A DNA stretch of 16,808 nt from Candidatus Omnitrophota bacterium (GCA_030631915.1 DAOVKF010000018.1:1-16808); one strand, 5' to 3'. Counted from the stretch's first letter, positions 5,485 through 13,633 are shown. Notes: a model not told the origin generated them from the letters alone. Program-made: numbers and translations.

Positions 5485-7215
5485 CTAAAGGATCCCAAGC
5501 CTCAGTGCCTCCCTGAAAACTTCCGCGGCCGTTTCAGCGGCATAGTACCCGCCTTTGCCGCCGTACTCATCAAAGACCACCACCACCAGTTTTGCCCTGT
5601 CAAAGGGGGCAAAACCGGCAAACCAGCCGTGACTTTTTTTCCTCGAGGTTTGCGCCGTCCCTGTCTTGCCTGACACCACTATCCCGGAAAGTCTTGCCTT
5701 CACGCCCGTCCCCCTGTCGCCGTTCACGCATTCGGTCAAGCCCTTCCTGACCGTGTCCAGGGTGCCCGGGGATATATCCAGTTTTATCCCGTCATCATCA
5801 TTTACACGAATATTCCCGATCCTCTTTACAAGATGAGGCCTGACCAGATAACCCTTATTCGCGAAAACGGACATCATCCTTGCGATCTGGACAGGAGTGA
5901 CCAGAAGATACCCCTGCCCTATGGCATAATTCACTGTTTCCCCTTTGTACCACCTTTCCCTGAAACGGTCTTTCTTCCATTTTTGCGTCGGGACCGTGCC
6001 TTTGGCTTCATTGGGAAGGTCTATCCCCGTACGTTCCCCGAAACCGAATTTTCCGGCGAAACGCGCTATATCCTCCACGCCGAGAAGAAGTCCCAGTCTA
6101 TAAAAATAGATATTGCACGAATTTTTGATAGCCTCCGTCATGTTCTGCTCGCCGTGCCCGTTCTTTCTCCAGCAATGGTAAGTGGCCCTGCCCAGCCGGA
6201 AGATGCCCCTGCATACAGCCGAAGTCTCAGGGACCGCTTTTCCGGTTTCCAGGGCGCCGGCCGCCACGATCAGTTTAAAAACAGAACCCGGTGGATATGC
6301 CCCTGAAACGGCCCTGTTGATAAGCGGGTATTCCCTGTCGTTCAGCAGCGGTCCGACCTCATCCGACCTCCTGCGGTCGATGAAGATTTCCGGATCATAC
6401 GATGGCGCGCTGGCCATGGCGAGAAGAGCCCCGTTATCGGCGTCCATTGCCACGATCGCGCCCCGTTTGCCGTCCAGAAGCCCGTCGCAGAATTCCTGCA
6501 GGCCGAGATCTATCGTAAGGTGAACATCTCTTCCCGGGGCCGGCTCCCTGTATCCCAGGGTCCTTATCTCACGCCCGAGGTGGTCCACCTCTACCTGTTT
6601 ACCGCCGTGTATCCCCCGCAGATAGTTATCATAACTTTTCTCAATGCCGTCTCTGCCCACAAGATCGTTTATGCGGTATCCATAGTGTTTCAATCTCTTG
6701 AATTCGGAGCTGTTTATGGGGCCGAGATGGCCCAGGACGTTCGCGCCTTTTTTTCCGGCGATATACCTGCGTTTTGTTGAAACCTGCAGGATCAGTCCCG
6801 GGTAGTCCGATTCGATCTCCTCCAGCTGGATCGCTTCTTTTATGCCGATATCCGGCACGACACACACCGGCGAGTACGGCCGCGCCCCGCTTTTTCTGAT
6901 ACAGGCCTCTGATTCGTGTTCAGGGACACCGCAGACAGCGTTTAAAACACCTGCCAGGGCCTTCACGTCCTTTACCCGGCTGTGTATGACCGAAGCGTTA
7001 AAGCTCAAGACGTCCTTCACAAGAATATCACCGTTCCTGTCATATACGGCGCCTCTTGAAGCCATCAGGGGAGTGACCCTCAACCTGTTCCCTTCGGACA
7101 TGTCCCTGTATACCGCGTGCCTGATCAGCTGAACATACACCAGGCCCGAAAGCATGAACATCAGCCCGACTGACAGCGTTTGAACGAATATTTTCAGCCT
7201 CTTTTCAGCGTTCAT
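5485..7215 (-). CDS. mrdA: penicillin-binding protein 2 (peptidoglycan transpeptidase of the elongasome)
   Basis: A 576-residue class B PBP. PBP2 cross-links peptidoglycan during cell elongation on the periplasmic side and works with RodA. Residues 8-30 form the single N-terminal membrane anchor. The non-catalytic pedestal carries SRGAVYDRNGD (53-63). The transpeptidase domain shows all three active-site motifs: S311-VFK (SxxK, catalytic serine), S366-C-N368 (SxN) and K517-TGT (KTG). The length is slightly short compared with E. coli PBP2 but the domains are complete. It starts 23 nt after mreD, with GAGGG 7 nt before the ATG at 7213-7215. The start fits the short cytosolic tail before the anchor. 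Confidence 0.95.
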   Translation of the reverse strand: MNAEKRLKIFVQTLSVGLMFMLSGLVYVQLIRHAVYRDMSEGNRLRVTPLMASRGAVYDRNGDILVKDVLSFNASVIHSRVKDVKALAGVLNAVCGVPEHESEACIRKSGARPYSPVCVVPDIGIKEAIQLEEIESDYPGLILQVSTKRRYIAGKKGANVLGHLGPINSSEFKRLKHYGYRINDLVGRDGIEKSYDNYLRGIHGGKQVEVDHLGREIRTLGYREPAPGRDVHLTIDLGLQEFCDGLLDGKRGAIVAMDADNGALLAMASAPSYDPEIFIDRRRSDEVGPLLNDREYPLINRAVSGAYPPGSVFKLIVAAGALETGKAVPETSAVCRGIFRLGRATYHCWRKNGHGEQNMTEAIKNSCNIYFYRLGLLLGVEDIARFAGKFGFGERTGIDLPNEAKGTVPTQKWKKDRFRERWYKGETVNYAIGQGYLLVTPVQIARMMSVFANKGYLVRPHLVKRIGNIRVNDDDGIKLDISPGTLDTVRKGLTECVNGDRGTGVKARLSGIVVSGKTGTAQTSRKKSHGWFAGFAPFDRAKLVVVVFDEYGGKGGYYAAETAAEVFREALRLGIL

Positions 7216-7238
7216 ACCTTGACCCTCGGCCCTCTCCC

Positions 7239-7733
7239 TTAACGGTAGGGCCCGGACGCGGCCTGACAGGCCGACAGTTTCTTCAGGAACAGAAAGACGA
7301 ACGGCGCGGATATCATGGTAACGACGATGCCGCGCCAGTTTCCCACAAGAACGAACGATACCGCGATATCATTCCCCGAGAGAGCGTTCAAATAAAGCAC
7401 ATGCGCAGCGTTGCTCAAAAAAACGGCTATACCGGTTATGAATATCTGCACGACCGGACTCTGGCCGTAGAGCATTCCGGACATCAATGCGGAAACCATG
7501 CCCACCGCGGGGTAAAGAACGATATCCAGAGGGAACATGCAGGCTGAAAAGACGCCCCTCAAAAATCCGGCGACCAGCCCGATCCGCAGACCCGCCGCGA
7601 GCCCTCGTAAAGTAGCGGTAAAAACGACCAGAAGCAATACGACATCCGGGGCCCAGACGCTGTATCCCGCGGGACAGATCTGGACCGAAAGTGATACGAG
7701 CAGGAGAACATACAGCATCAATGTGTTTTTCAT
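7239..7733 (-). CDS. mreD: rod shape-determining protein MreD
   Basis: A 164-residue, almost wholly hydrophobic inner-membrane protein with about five transmembrane segments, the usual size for MreD. MreD joins MreC to the elongasome and to MreB. Sequence identity in this family is low, so the call rests on length, membrane pattern (start MKNTLMLYVLLLVSL, GLAAGLRIGLVAGFLRG in the middle) and its position between mreC and mrdA. It starts 33 nt after mreC, directly behind an 11-bp hairpin. No Shine-Dalgarno site is seen (the ATG follows GAAACGAC), so translation may depend on ribosomes arriving from mreC. Confidence 0.85.
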   Translation of the reverse strand: MKNTLMLYVLLLVSLSVQICPAGYSVWAPDVVLLLVVFTATLRGLAAGLRIGLVAGFLRGVFSACMFPLDIVLYPAVGMVSALMSGMLYGQSPVVQIFITGIAVFLSNAAHVLYLNALSGNDIAVSFVLVGNWRGIVVTMISAPFVFLFLKKLSACQAASGPYR

Positions 7734-7740
7734 GTCGTTT

Positions 7741-7765
7741 CGGGAGCCGGGGGTCCCGGCTCCCG
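7741..7765. repeat. perfect 11-bp intercistronic hairpin between mreC and mreD
   Basis: CGGGAGCCGGG (7741-7751) pairs fully with CCCGGCTCCCG (7755-7765) around a 3-nt loop. It begins 1 nt after the mreC stop and ends 7 nt before the mreD ATG. No T-tract follows on the minus strand. A role as a translation gate, RNA-processing or partial termination site is possible. Confidence 0.75.
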
Positions 7766-7766
7766 G

Positions 7767-8558
7767 CTAAATGTCCACAACACACAGGACCTCTTCTTCG
7801 TCGAAAAGATCCGCGAAAGGCCTGATCATCGCGTATTTATACAGCCCGGTCCTGCTTTTTTCAACGGATACTATCTCGCCGACAAGAATACCCTTCGGGA
7901 ATATCCGGCTCAGTCCGGAAGTCGTTACGACCGCCCCCGTTTCCACGTCAGCGCTCATGGGAATATACAGCATCTTCGCCATTCCTTTACCCGCGCCCGT
8001 AATGACCCCGTTGATCCGGCTGCCTTTTATCACCCCTCCCGCTTTAAAGTTGGGATGGGTCAATAATATCACAAGGCTGGTATCGATTCCGGCTTCAACG
8101 ACTTTGCCCAGCAGGCCTTTCGCGGAACATACAGCCGCCCGGGTTTTCATCCCGTCCCTGAGCCCCCTGTCGATAATGAACGCCCCTCTCCAGTCATCAG
8201 GCTCTCTTGCGATGACCTCGGCAGAGATGGTCTTAAAATCGAATTTCTCCTTGAACTGCAGCAGCGCCCTGAGACGGACATTTTCCCGGCATATATCGTC
8301 CAGCCTGGCAATCTTCAATGAAAGGTCAGCCACTCTTTTGCGTAATGCCTTATTGCTTTCGATAAGCCGGTCCCTGGACCGGAAGTGCCGTTCGAGTTTC
8401 TTATATACAGTAAAGGGAGCGGTAAGTGTCCTGACGGTTAGATCTTTGATGCCGGCAAAAACAGAAGGGAAAAAAAGCAGGGAAAGGACTACCGCAAACA
8501 CGCACGCGGTAAAGATCCGATTTTTGTATTTGGGAAATTCTTTCGGCACATCGATCAA
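7767..8558 (-). CDS. mreC: rod shape-determining protein MreC
   Basis: A 263-residue bitopic membrane protein. Residues 16-34 are the single membrane anchor, about 54-105 a coiled coil (KKLERHFRSRDRLIESNKAL and onward), and the remainder the periplasmic beta domain. Family signatures are AEVIAREPDDWRGAFIIDRG, AKGLLGKVVEAG, TSLVILLTHPNFKAG and GILVGEIVSVE. MreC links cytosolic MreB to the periplasmic PBP2. It follows mreB by 7 nt. The start is uncertain: the first in-frame start is TTG at 8556-8558 with no Shine-Dalgarno site, and a GTG three codons later is an alternative. Both keep the whole anchor. Confidence 0.9.
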   Translation of the reverse strand: MIDVPKEFPKYKNRIFTACVFAVVLSLLFFPSVFAGIKDLTVRTLTAPFTVYKKLERHFRSRDRLIESNKALRKRVADLSLKIARLDDICRENVRLRALLQFKEKFDFKTISAEVIAREPDDWRGAFIIDRGLRDGMKTRAAVCSAKGLLGKVVEAGIDTSLVILLTHPNFKAGGVIKGSRINGVITGAGKGMAKMLYIPMSADVETGAVVTTSGLSRIFPKGILVGEIVSVEKSRTGLYKYAMIRPFADLFDEEEVLCVVDI

Positions 8559-8565
8559 TCAGCGC

Positions 8566-9627
8566 TTATTTTCGCAGTCTGGGCGCCACGGTCACCTTTT
8601 TAAGATACCTGAGCTCACTGAGCACCTTGCCGGTGCCCAGCACGACAGCCGTAAGGGGGTCGTCCGCAAGATGAACCGGCAGGCCGGTTTCTTCCGAAAT
8701 AAGTTTATCCATACCCCGCAGAAGAGAGCCTCCGCCGGCGAGGATCAATCCTTTTTCTATAAGATCGGCTGACAGCTCCGGTGGCGTTCTTTCGAGAGTG
8801 ATCCTGACCGCTTCAACGATCTGCGCGATCGGCTCGGACATGGCCTCCCGGATCTCCTCGCTGTTTACGGTTATCATCTTGGGAAGACCGGCTACCAGAT
8901 CGCGTCCCCTGACCTCCATGGTCAGCTCTTCCTCCATGGGATATCCTGAACCGATGCCTATCTTTATATCCTCAGCCGTGCGTTCACCCACCATCAGGTT
9001 GTAGGTTCTTTTTAAATAGCTTGTTACGGCTTCATCGAGTTCGTCGCCTCCGATACGTATCGACTTGGAAAAAACCACTCCGGCAAGAGATATCACGGCC
9101 ATTTCCGTGGTCCCGCCGCCGATATCGATCACCATATTGCCGGACGGTTCCTGTATCGGAAGCCCCACTCCGATGGAAGCCGCGACAGGTTCTTCTATCA
9201 TAAAAACTTCGCGCGCACCGGCATGGAGGGCGGAATCTTTCACGGCCCGCCTTTCGACCTCGGTGATACCCGAAGGGACGGCTATGACGATACGGGGACG
9301 GACCAGACTGCGTGAATGGTGGACTTTCTTGATAAAATACCTGAGCATGCTTTCCGTTATCTCGAAATCAGCGATGACACCGTCTCTCATGGGCCTTATC
9401 GCTATGATATTACCCGGTGTCCTGCCCAGCATACGCTTGGCTTCCTCACCGACCGCCAGAACATTCGTGGTTCCCGCTTCAATGGCGACAACGGAAGGCT
9501 CGCACAGGACGATGCCCTCGTTCTTCAGGTACACAAGAGTGGTGGCAGTGCCCAGATCTATTCCGATATCGCTTGAGAACATGCTCATCAGGTTGTCGAA
9601 TAGATCGGATAACTTCTTCTGCAACAT
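8566..9627 (-). CDS. mreB: rod shape-determining protein MreB (actin-like filament protein)
   Basis: A 353-residue bacterial actin that binds ATP, polymerises under the inner membrane and directs lateral wall synthesis. The phosphate-1 loop DLGTATT (24-30), phosphate-2 loop DIGGGTTE (168-175), AVPSGITEVERRA (117-129) and LAGGGSLLRGMDKL near the end are all as in the family. The N-terminus has about ten residues more than typical MreB. An internal Met at 14 or 16 is possible, but CAGGT upstream supports the start used. It is the first gene behind the promoter at 9686-9714 and leads mreC, mreD, mrdA and rodA. Confidence 0.96.
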   Translation of the reverse strand: MLQKKLSDLFDNLMSMFSSDIGIDLGTATTLVYLKNEGIVLCEPSVVAIEAGTTNVLAVGEEAKRMLGRTPGNIIAIRPMRDGVIADFEITESMLRYFIKKVHHSRSLVRPRIVIAVPSGITEVERRAVKDSALHAGAREVFMIEEPVAASIGVGLPIQEPSGNMVIDIGGGTTEMAVISLAGVVFSKSIRIGGDELDEAVTSYLKRTYNLMVGERTAEDIKIGIGSGYPMEEELTMEVRGRDLVAGLPKMITVNSEEIREAMSEPIAQIVEAVRITLERTPPELSADLIEKGLILAGGGSLLRGMDKLISEETGLPVHLADDPLTAVVLGTGKVLSELRYLKKVTVAPRLRK

Positions 9628-9685
9628 AAAGGACCTGACCTGTTTTGTCGGGTTAATTCAGCGGATATACCCGGTAGATGAAATA

Positions 9686-9714
9686 ATGGTAACAGACAAT
9701 AATTTTTTTGTCAA
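9686..9714 (-). promoter_or_regulatory. sigma70-type promoter of the mreB operon
   Basis: On the minus strand a perfect -35 TTGACA (9709-9714) is followed after exactly 17 nt by TACCAT (9686-9691, 4 of 6 to TATAAT). The spacer is A/T-rich. It lies in the 114-nt gap between aroA and mreB and gives a leader of about 50 nt. It is the only strong promoter seen among the core genes. Confidence 0.7.
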
Positions 9715-9730
9715 ATAGTTTTTGGTTTCA

Positions 9731-9760
9731 GCGGAAGCGGCCTAATAAGCCGCGTTCCGC
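9731..9760 (-). terminator. hairpin over the aroA stop codon, possible terminator
   Basis: GCGGAAGCGGC (9731-9741) pairs with GCCGCGTTCCGC (9749-9760) with one bulged base. The 7-nt loop contains the aroA TAG stop. No T-tract follows on the minus strand (it continues TGAAACCAAAAAC), so factor-independent termination is uncertain. Its place just ahead of the mreB promoter fits a transcript boundary. Confidence 0.45.
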
Positions 9761-11031
9761 AGATCTTCCAGGAATCCCGGATACGAGGTGTCCACGCACG
9801 CGGTATCCCGAATGACACATTCCCCGTCTGAAAGCAAAGACGCGACCGCCATGCTCATGGCGGTCCGATGATCTCCGAAACTTTCAAGAACAGCGGCTTT
9901 GAATCTTTTCACGCCTCCGTGGATCACCAGAGAATCCCGGACCGCCTCGATACCTGCCCCCATATTCGAAAGATTACGCGCCATGCTCTCGACCCTGTCG
10001 GTCTCTTTGACTTTCAATTCGCCTATCCCGTTGATCACGGTCTGCCCTTCAGCCGCTGCCGCTGCCACGGCGACCACGGGGATCTCGTCAATGAGCAAAG
10101 GGATCTCGCGGGCGTTAATAACCGTTCCTCTCAGTTTTGAGTATCCGACCTTCATATCCCCTGACGGTTCAAAGCCGTGGCCCGGATCCAGGATATCAAT
10201 ATTTCCCCCCATCCGTTTAAGAACGTCCACAACCCCTGTTCGCGTGTTATTCAGGCCCACGCGCCTGAGGACTATATTCGAACCTTTTACCAGCAGGGCG
10301 GCCACGATGAAGAATGCCGCGCTGGATATATCCCCGGGAACGTCGATATCCCTGGGTATCAGCTCCCTGAGCCCGGTGATCTCCGTGGTCAACCTTTTTT
10401 TTCTGATATCCGCGGAAAAATACCCCAGCATACGTTCCGTATGGTCTCTTGACTGGAAAGGTTCTCTCACGACAGTGGTGCCGTCCGCGTACAGGCCCGC
10501 GGCCAGCACACAGGATTTGACCTGAGCGCTTGCCACAGGCAGATTATAGTCGATCGGAAGGAGGCGCTCTTCCCTGCCGCGGATACTTAAAGGAGCGTGG
10601 TCCCCTCCCTCCAGAGGTTTTACACGCGCCCCCATAAGGGCCAATGGCTCTATAACGCGCCGCATGGGACGTTTCGACAGGGACTCGTCCCCCGTAAGAA
10701 CTGTCATGAAATCCTGACCGGCCAGTATTCCGGACATGATACGCATGCTCGTCCCGGAATTGCCGAGATAAACGGGCCCGGATGGGGCGCTCAATCCTTT
10801 TAAACCTTTTCCGCGGATGAGCACGGCGTTCTCTTCCATTATTATTTCCGCTCCCAGGGAACGAAAGGCCTCAAGTGTCCGGATACAGTCCTCGCCTGTG
10901 AGAAAATTACGTATCCTGAGGTCACCGCTGGATACGGCGCCGAAAATTATCGACCGGTGGGAAATGCTTTTATCCGGAGGTACGGTTATTTCACCTCTGA
11001 TACTTTTAGACGGCTTTATTTTCCAGTCCAT
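9742..11031 (-). CDS. aroA: 3-phosphoshikimate 1-carboxyvinyltransferase (EPSP synthase)
   Basis: A 429-residue cytosolic enzyme that joins phosphoenolpyruvate to shikimate-3-phosphate, the sixth step of the shikimate pathway to aromatic amino acids. Visible signatures are PPDKSISHR (18-26, substrate-binding Lys and Arg), LGNSGTSMR (89-97, PEP-binding), RPMRRVIEP (121-129), PVASAQVKS (165-173), LIDEIPVVAVAA with the catalytic-type Asp, KETDRVESM and FGDHRTAMS near the end. Length is typical. The ATG lies inside the end of the pseudouridine synthase gene (26-nt overlap). A hairpin covers its stop codon. It is the last gene of the upstream gene string. Confidence 0.95.
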   Translation of the reverse strand: MDWKIKPSKSIRGEITVPPDKSISHRSIIFGAVSSGDLRIRNFLTGEDCIRTLEAFRSLGAEIIMEENAVLIRGKGLKGLSAPSGPVYLGNSGTSMRIMSGILAGQDFMTVLTGDESLSKRPMRRVIEPLALMGARVKPLEGGDHAPLSIRGREERLLPIDYNLPVASAQVKSCVLAAGLYADGTTVVREPFQSRDHTERMLGYFSADIRKKRLTTEITGLRELIPRDIDVPGDISSAAFFIVAALLVKGSNIVLRRVGLNNTRTGVVDVLKRMGGNIDILDPGHGFEPSGDMKVGYSKLRGTVINAREIPLLIDEIPVVAVAAAAAEGQTVINGIGELKVKETDRVESMARNLSNMGAGIEAVRDSLVIHGGVKRFKAAVLESFGDHRTAMSMAVASLLSDGECVIRDTACVDTSYPGFLEDLRNAAY

Positions 11032-11983
11032 GTCCGTTCTTTTTCGTGCCTCGTGTCACGTTATCGTTTATTTCGCAGGGTAAACCGGATCTCCGGATCA
11101 CCTCAATTATATCATCCGGGACAGGAGAATAAAACTCCATATATTCTCCCGTATCCGGATGCGAGAACCCTATCATCTCGGCATGAAGGGCCTGGCGGGC
11201 CATGCCCCCGGCCTTGCCGTATGTCCTGTCACCAAGAACAGGATGGCCGATGTGTCTCATGTGAACGCGTATCTGATGGGTCCTGCCTGTTTCCAGCTCC
11301 AACCTTAGAAGAGTGAAATCATGGAATCTTTTGACCACATGATACACGGTGCGCGCGCTCTTCCCTTTTTCGGGCGCCACTGCCATCTTCTGACGGTTGA
11401 GGACATTCCTGGCAAGCGGTATGTCGACGACCCCGTTGTCAAACCCTACCCGTCCCGTGACCAGCGCTATATACCTTTTCTTTACGGCCCTTTTCCGGAA
11501 CTGCTTTGACAGGGAACGCAGGGCCCGGTCGTTCTTTGCGGCCACGAGCACGCCGGAAGTATCCTTGTCAAGCCTGTGCACGATGCCCGGCCTTAATTCA
11601 TTCCCGCTGTCCGGCAAGTCCGCGCAATGATAAAGAAGCGCATTTACCAGCGTGCCCTTCTTATTGCCCGGCGCGGGATGGACGACCATACCGGCCGGTT
11701 TATCCACCACTACCACGCAATCGTCTTCGTAAAGGATCTTGAGCGGGATATCTTCCGCTTCTATGCCGCTTTTTTCTACCGCGGACATCCGGACAAAGAC
11801 TTCATCTCCTTCTTTTGCGATATAACGGGGTTTGATCTCCCCGCCGTTGACCAGGACAAAAGATCCTTCTATCAGGCTTCTGGCGTAAACGCGCGAATAT
11901 CCCTCTCCAAGTTTCAACGCGACGTACTTGTCAATGCGCATGCCTTTGCCCTCATGTCCAACAATAAACCTAAGTTCCTTCAT
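11006..11983 (-). CDS. rluD: RluA-family 23S rRNA pseudouridine synthase (RluD-like)
   Basis: A 325-residue enzyme that isomerises uridine to pseudouridine in RNA. Residues 14-65 form an S4 RNA-binding domain (MRIDKYVALKLGEGYSR). The catalytic domain holds HRLDKDTSG (136-144), with catalytic Asp139 at the same number as in E. coli RluD. RTHQIRVHMRHIGHPVLGD further on is also typical. The S4 domain points to RluD (23S rRNA helix 69) or RluC; the exact target site cannot be read from sequence. The gene overlaps the end of lgt by 14 nt and the start of aroA by 26 nt. The last roughly 15 residues (TRGTKKNGHGLENKAV) look like unstructured extension created by the overlap. Confidence 0.88.
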   Translation of the reverse strand: MKELRFIVGHEGKGMRIDKYVALKLGEGYSRVYARSLIEGSFVLVNGGEIKPRYIAKEGDEVFVRMSAVEKSGIEAEDIPLKILYEDDCVVVVDKPAGMVVHPAPGNKKGTLVNALLYHCADLPDSGNELRPGIVHRLDKDTSGVLVAAKNDRALRSLSKQFRKRAVKKRYIALVTGRVGFDNGVVDIPLARNVLNRQKMAVAPEKGKSARTVYHVVKRFHDFTLLRLELETGRTHQIRVHMRHIGHPVLGDRTYGKAGGMARQALHAEMIGFSHPDTGEYMEFYSPVPDDIIEVIRRSGLPCEINDNVTRGTKKNGHGLENKAV

Positions 11984-12716
11984 GTTTCCGTAAGTGCAAT
12001 ATCAGCAATAACGCCGCGCCGGAAACCAACATTCCCGCGCTTATGAGCTGGGAAAGTTTCATGCCCCACAAAACAGCAGGCGTATCGCCTCTTAAAAAAC
12101 CCATAAAAAACCTGAATGCCGAATAAGCGATAATATACATAGAGAGCACAAAACCGCCGAAAACTTTTTTCTCCCGTAAACCCGCGAGAAACAGATAAAG
12201 GAACAACAGGAATAACGCCGAATAGATCTGAGTGGGGATCCTCATATACGGCTCTCCGGGGAACGTTACTCCAAGCCCTTTTTCGATGATCCTGCCGTAA
12301 CAGCATCCGTTAAAAAAACAACCGATGCGCCCGACGGCATGCCCCAGCGCCGCGTACGGGGCAACGAAATCACCCGTCCTCCAGAACGGGATCCTCTTTA
12401 AACGGCATGCAAGAGCGCCCGCGAGGACCGCCATGGCCAGACTGCCCTGAAAAGCCATGCCGCCTTCCCTTAACGCGAAGATCCTCACAGGGTGCTGAAA
12501 ATAGTAATGCCAGTTGATAAGCGCAAAAAGGAGCCTTCCGCCGACAACACCGCCTATCAGCAGCCACACCAGACAATCCATGACCTTATCGGAAGGGACG
12601 CCGAACCTGTCGCTATTCCTGCGGACGAGAAACACGCAGATCAGAAAAGCGGCGGCCATAAAAAAGCCGTAACTGTAGACCGCGAACGGCCCTATCTGTA
12701 TCAGAACGCGATGCAT
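11970..12716 (-). CDS. lgt: prolipoprotein diacylglyceryl transferase Lgt
   Basis: A 248-residue inner-membrane enzyme with about seven transmembrane segments. It adds diacylglycerol from phosphatidylglycerol to the lipobox cysteine of prolipoproteins, the step before LspA. GGVVGGRLLF (near 55-64), REGGMAFQGS and HAVGRIGCFFNGCCYGR match the Lgt signature; the Cys-rich GCFFNGCCYG form occurs in a subgroup of the family. The position of the E. coli essential His (GGMSFHGG) is Gln here. The ATG has GGGAGGG 9 nt upstream. It starts 34 nt after lspA, so the two consecutive lipoprotein-processing steps are encoded side by side. Confidence 0.94.
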   Translation of the reverse strand: MHRVLIQIGPFAVYSYGFFMAAAFLICVFLVRRNSDRFGVPSDKVMDCLVWLLIGGVVGGRLLFALINWHYYFQHPVRIFALREGGMAFQGSLAMAVLAGALACRLKRIPFWRTGDFVAPYAALGHAVGRIGCFFNGCCYGRIIEKGLGVTFPGEPYMRIPTQIYSALFLLFLYLFLAGLREKKVFGGFVLSMYIIAYSAFRFFMGFLRGDTPAVLWGMKLSQLISAGMLVSGAALLLILHLRKHEGT

Positions 12717-12750
12717 GTGCGGTCGCCCTCCCCGAAAAGACGCGTTTGTC

Positions 12751-13242
12751 CTATGCGCGATGTCCGGCGTGTGATGTTTTAAGGAGTATCGAAACGGCCA
12801 GGATCACCATTCCGGCGGTAATGAACGTATCGGCGAAATTGAACACCGGCCACACCCTGAGATCTATAAAATCGACGACACGGCCCACACGCAAACGATC
12901 CGTAAGGTTCCCCGCGGTCCCGGAAAGAACAAAAGTCAGGGCAAGCTTTTCCGGAAACCGCAGGTCTTTATGTTTAAGCCGCAGAAAAAGACATATGAAA
13001 AAAAACGAAAAGAGCGCGATCAGCAGGAACAGGCGGGGATGGCCCCTGAACGCTCCGAAGGCGGCGCCCGTATTGTAGACCAGGGTGAGCCGCACGATAT
13101 TCCCGATCAACGGGATGCTTCCGCCCGGCGGTAAAACGCTCACCATAAAAAGCTTCGTCAGCTGATCCAGGGAATACACGAGGATGGCTGCCGCGAAGAG
13201 CAATGCTACCTGCCGGCGGTCTTTTCTTCCTTTTTCTGACAT
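12751..13242 (-). CDS. lspA: lipoprotein signal peptidase LspA (signal peptidase II)
   Basis: A 163-residue inner-membrane aspartic protease that removes the signal peptide of prolipoproteins after Lgt has acted. Four membrane segments are visible. NTGAAFG (57-63), and the catalytic dyad Asp115 (GNLTDR) and Asp138 (FNFAD) are in place. The frame is open up to a GTG at 13303-13305, but that extension lies inside the DksA-like gene and is not lspA-like. The ATG at 13240-13242 gives a normal N-terminus (MSEKGRKDRR then a membrane helix) and a 37-nt overlap with the upstream gene. Confidence 0.94.
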   Translation of the reverse strand: MSEKGRKDRRQVALLFAAAILVYSLDQLTKLFMVSVLPPGGSIPLIGNIVRLTLVYNTGAAFGAFRGHPRLFLLIALFSFFFICLFLRLKHKDLRFPEKLALTFVLSGTAGNLTDRLRVGRVVDFIDLRVWPVFNFADTFITAGMVILAVSILLKTSHAGHRA

Positions 13243-13622
13243 TTTATGCAATACTGCGCCTGCGGCATGACCTTTAAACGCCGTTTTAAAATGACCCCGC
13301 CGCACATGTCACACCTGCCATACGTCCCCTCATCTATGCGTTTTATGGCATCGTCCAGCGCGTACAGCCTGTCCCTTTCCCCTTCGGCCAGCTCAAGGGA
13401 AAACTCGCGATCGTACATATCCGTGGCCATGTCCGCCATGTGGAAAGAATACCCGGAAAGATCGCCGGCGGCGTCTTTAAGCGATTTGCCCAGGGTTTCC
13501 TCTTTTATCATCATCAGTTCCTCAAGTATACTGGCCTTTTGCTCGATCATCTCTTTACGGATCTTTGTCAGTTCACTCTTTGTGTAATGTCCCTTTCCGG
13601 CAGACCGTTTTTTATTTACCAT
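13206..13622 (-). CDS. DksA/TraR-type C4 zinc-finger protein
   Basis: A 138-residue protein with an N-terminal coiled coil and a C-terminal four-cysteine zinc finger (Cys104, 107, 125, 128; YGRCDMCG and QYCIKCQ). FSLELAEGERDRL and GTYG before the finger match the family. The coil tip holds DMATDMYDREF, where E. coli DksA has its acidic pair (DPVDRA). DksA proteins bind in the RNA polymerase secondary channel and adjust initiation with ppGpp. Whether this one does so, or is a YteA-like relative, is open. Two ATG codons are adjacent; AAGGAG (13628-13633) suits the second (13620-13622) with 5-nt spacing better than the one at 13625. It overlaps ileS by 11 nt and lspA by 37 nt. A DksA-type gene between ileS and lspA is often seen in bacteria. 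Confidence 0.87.
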   Translation of the reverse strand: MVNKKRSAGKGHYTKSELTKIRKEMIEQKASILEELMMIKEETLGKSLKDAAGDLSGYSFHMADMATDMYDREFSLELAEGERDRLYALDDAIKRIDEGTYGRCDMCGGVILKRRLKVMPQAQYCIKCQKKEEKTAGR

Positions 13623-13627
13623 CATTA

Positions 13628-13633
13628 CTCCTT
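13628..13633 (-). promoter_or_regulatory. Shine-Dalgarno site deciding the DksA-like start
   Basis: AAGGAG on the minus strand is followed by TAATG and then ATG. The first ATG (13623-13625) would be only 2 nt away, so the second (13620-13622) is the likely start. Confidence 0.65.

Noticed and set aside
5250..5516. Small open frames within the mrdA-rodA gap
   Set aside because: They consist of palindrome sequence and have no family features or ribosome-binding site.
7771..8772. Plus-strand open frame of 333 codons
   Set aside because: It is antisense to mreC and the start of mreB, is Ser/Thr/Arg-rich and has no recognisable domain. It is a shadow of the GC-rich minus-strand genes.
12751..13305. 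Longer lspA from the GTG at 13303-13305
   Set aside because: The added 21 residues lie within the DksA-like zinc-finger codons and do not resemble an LspA N-terminus.
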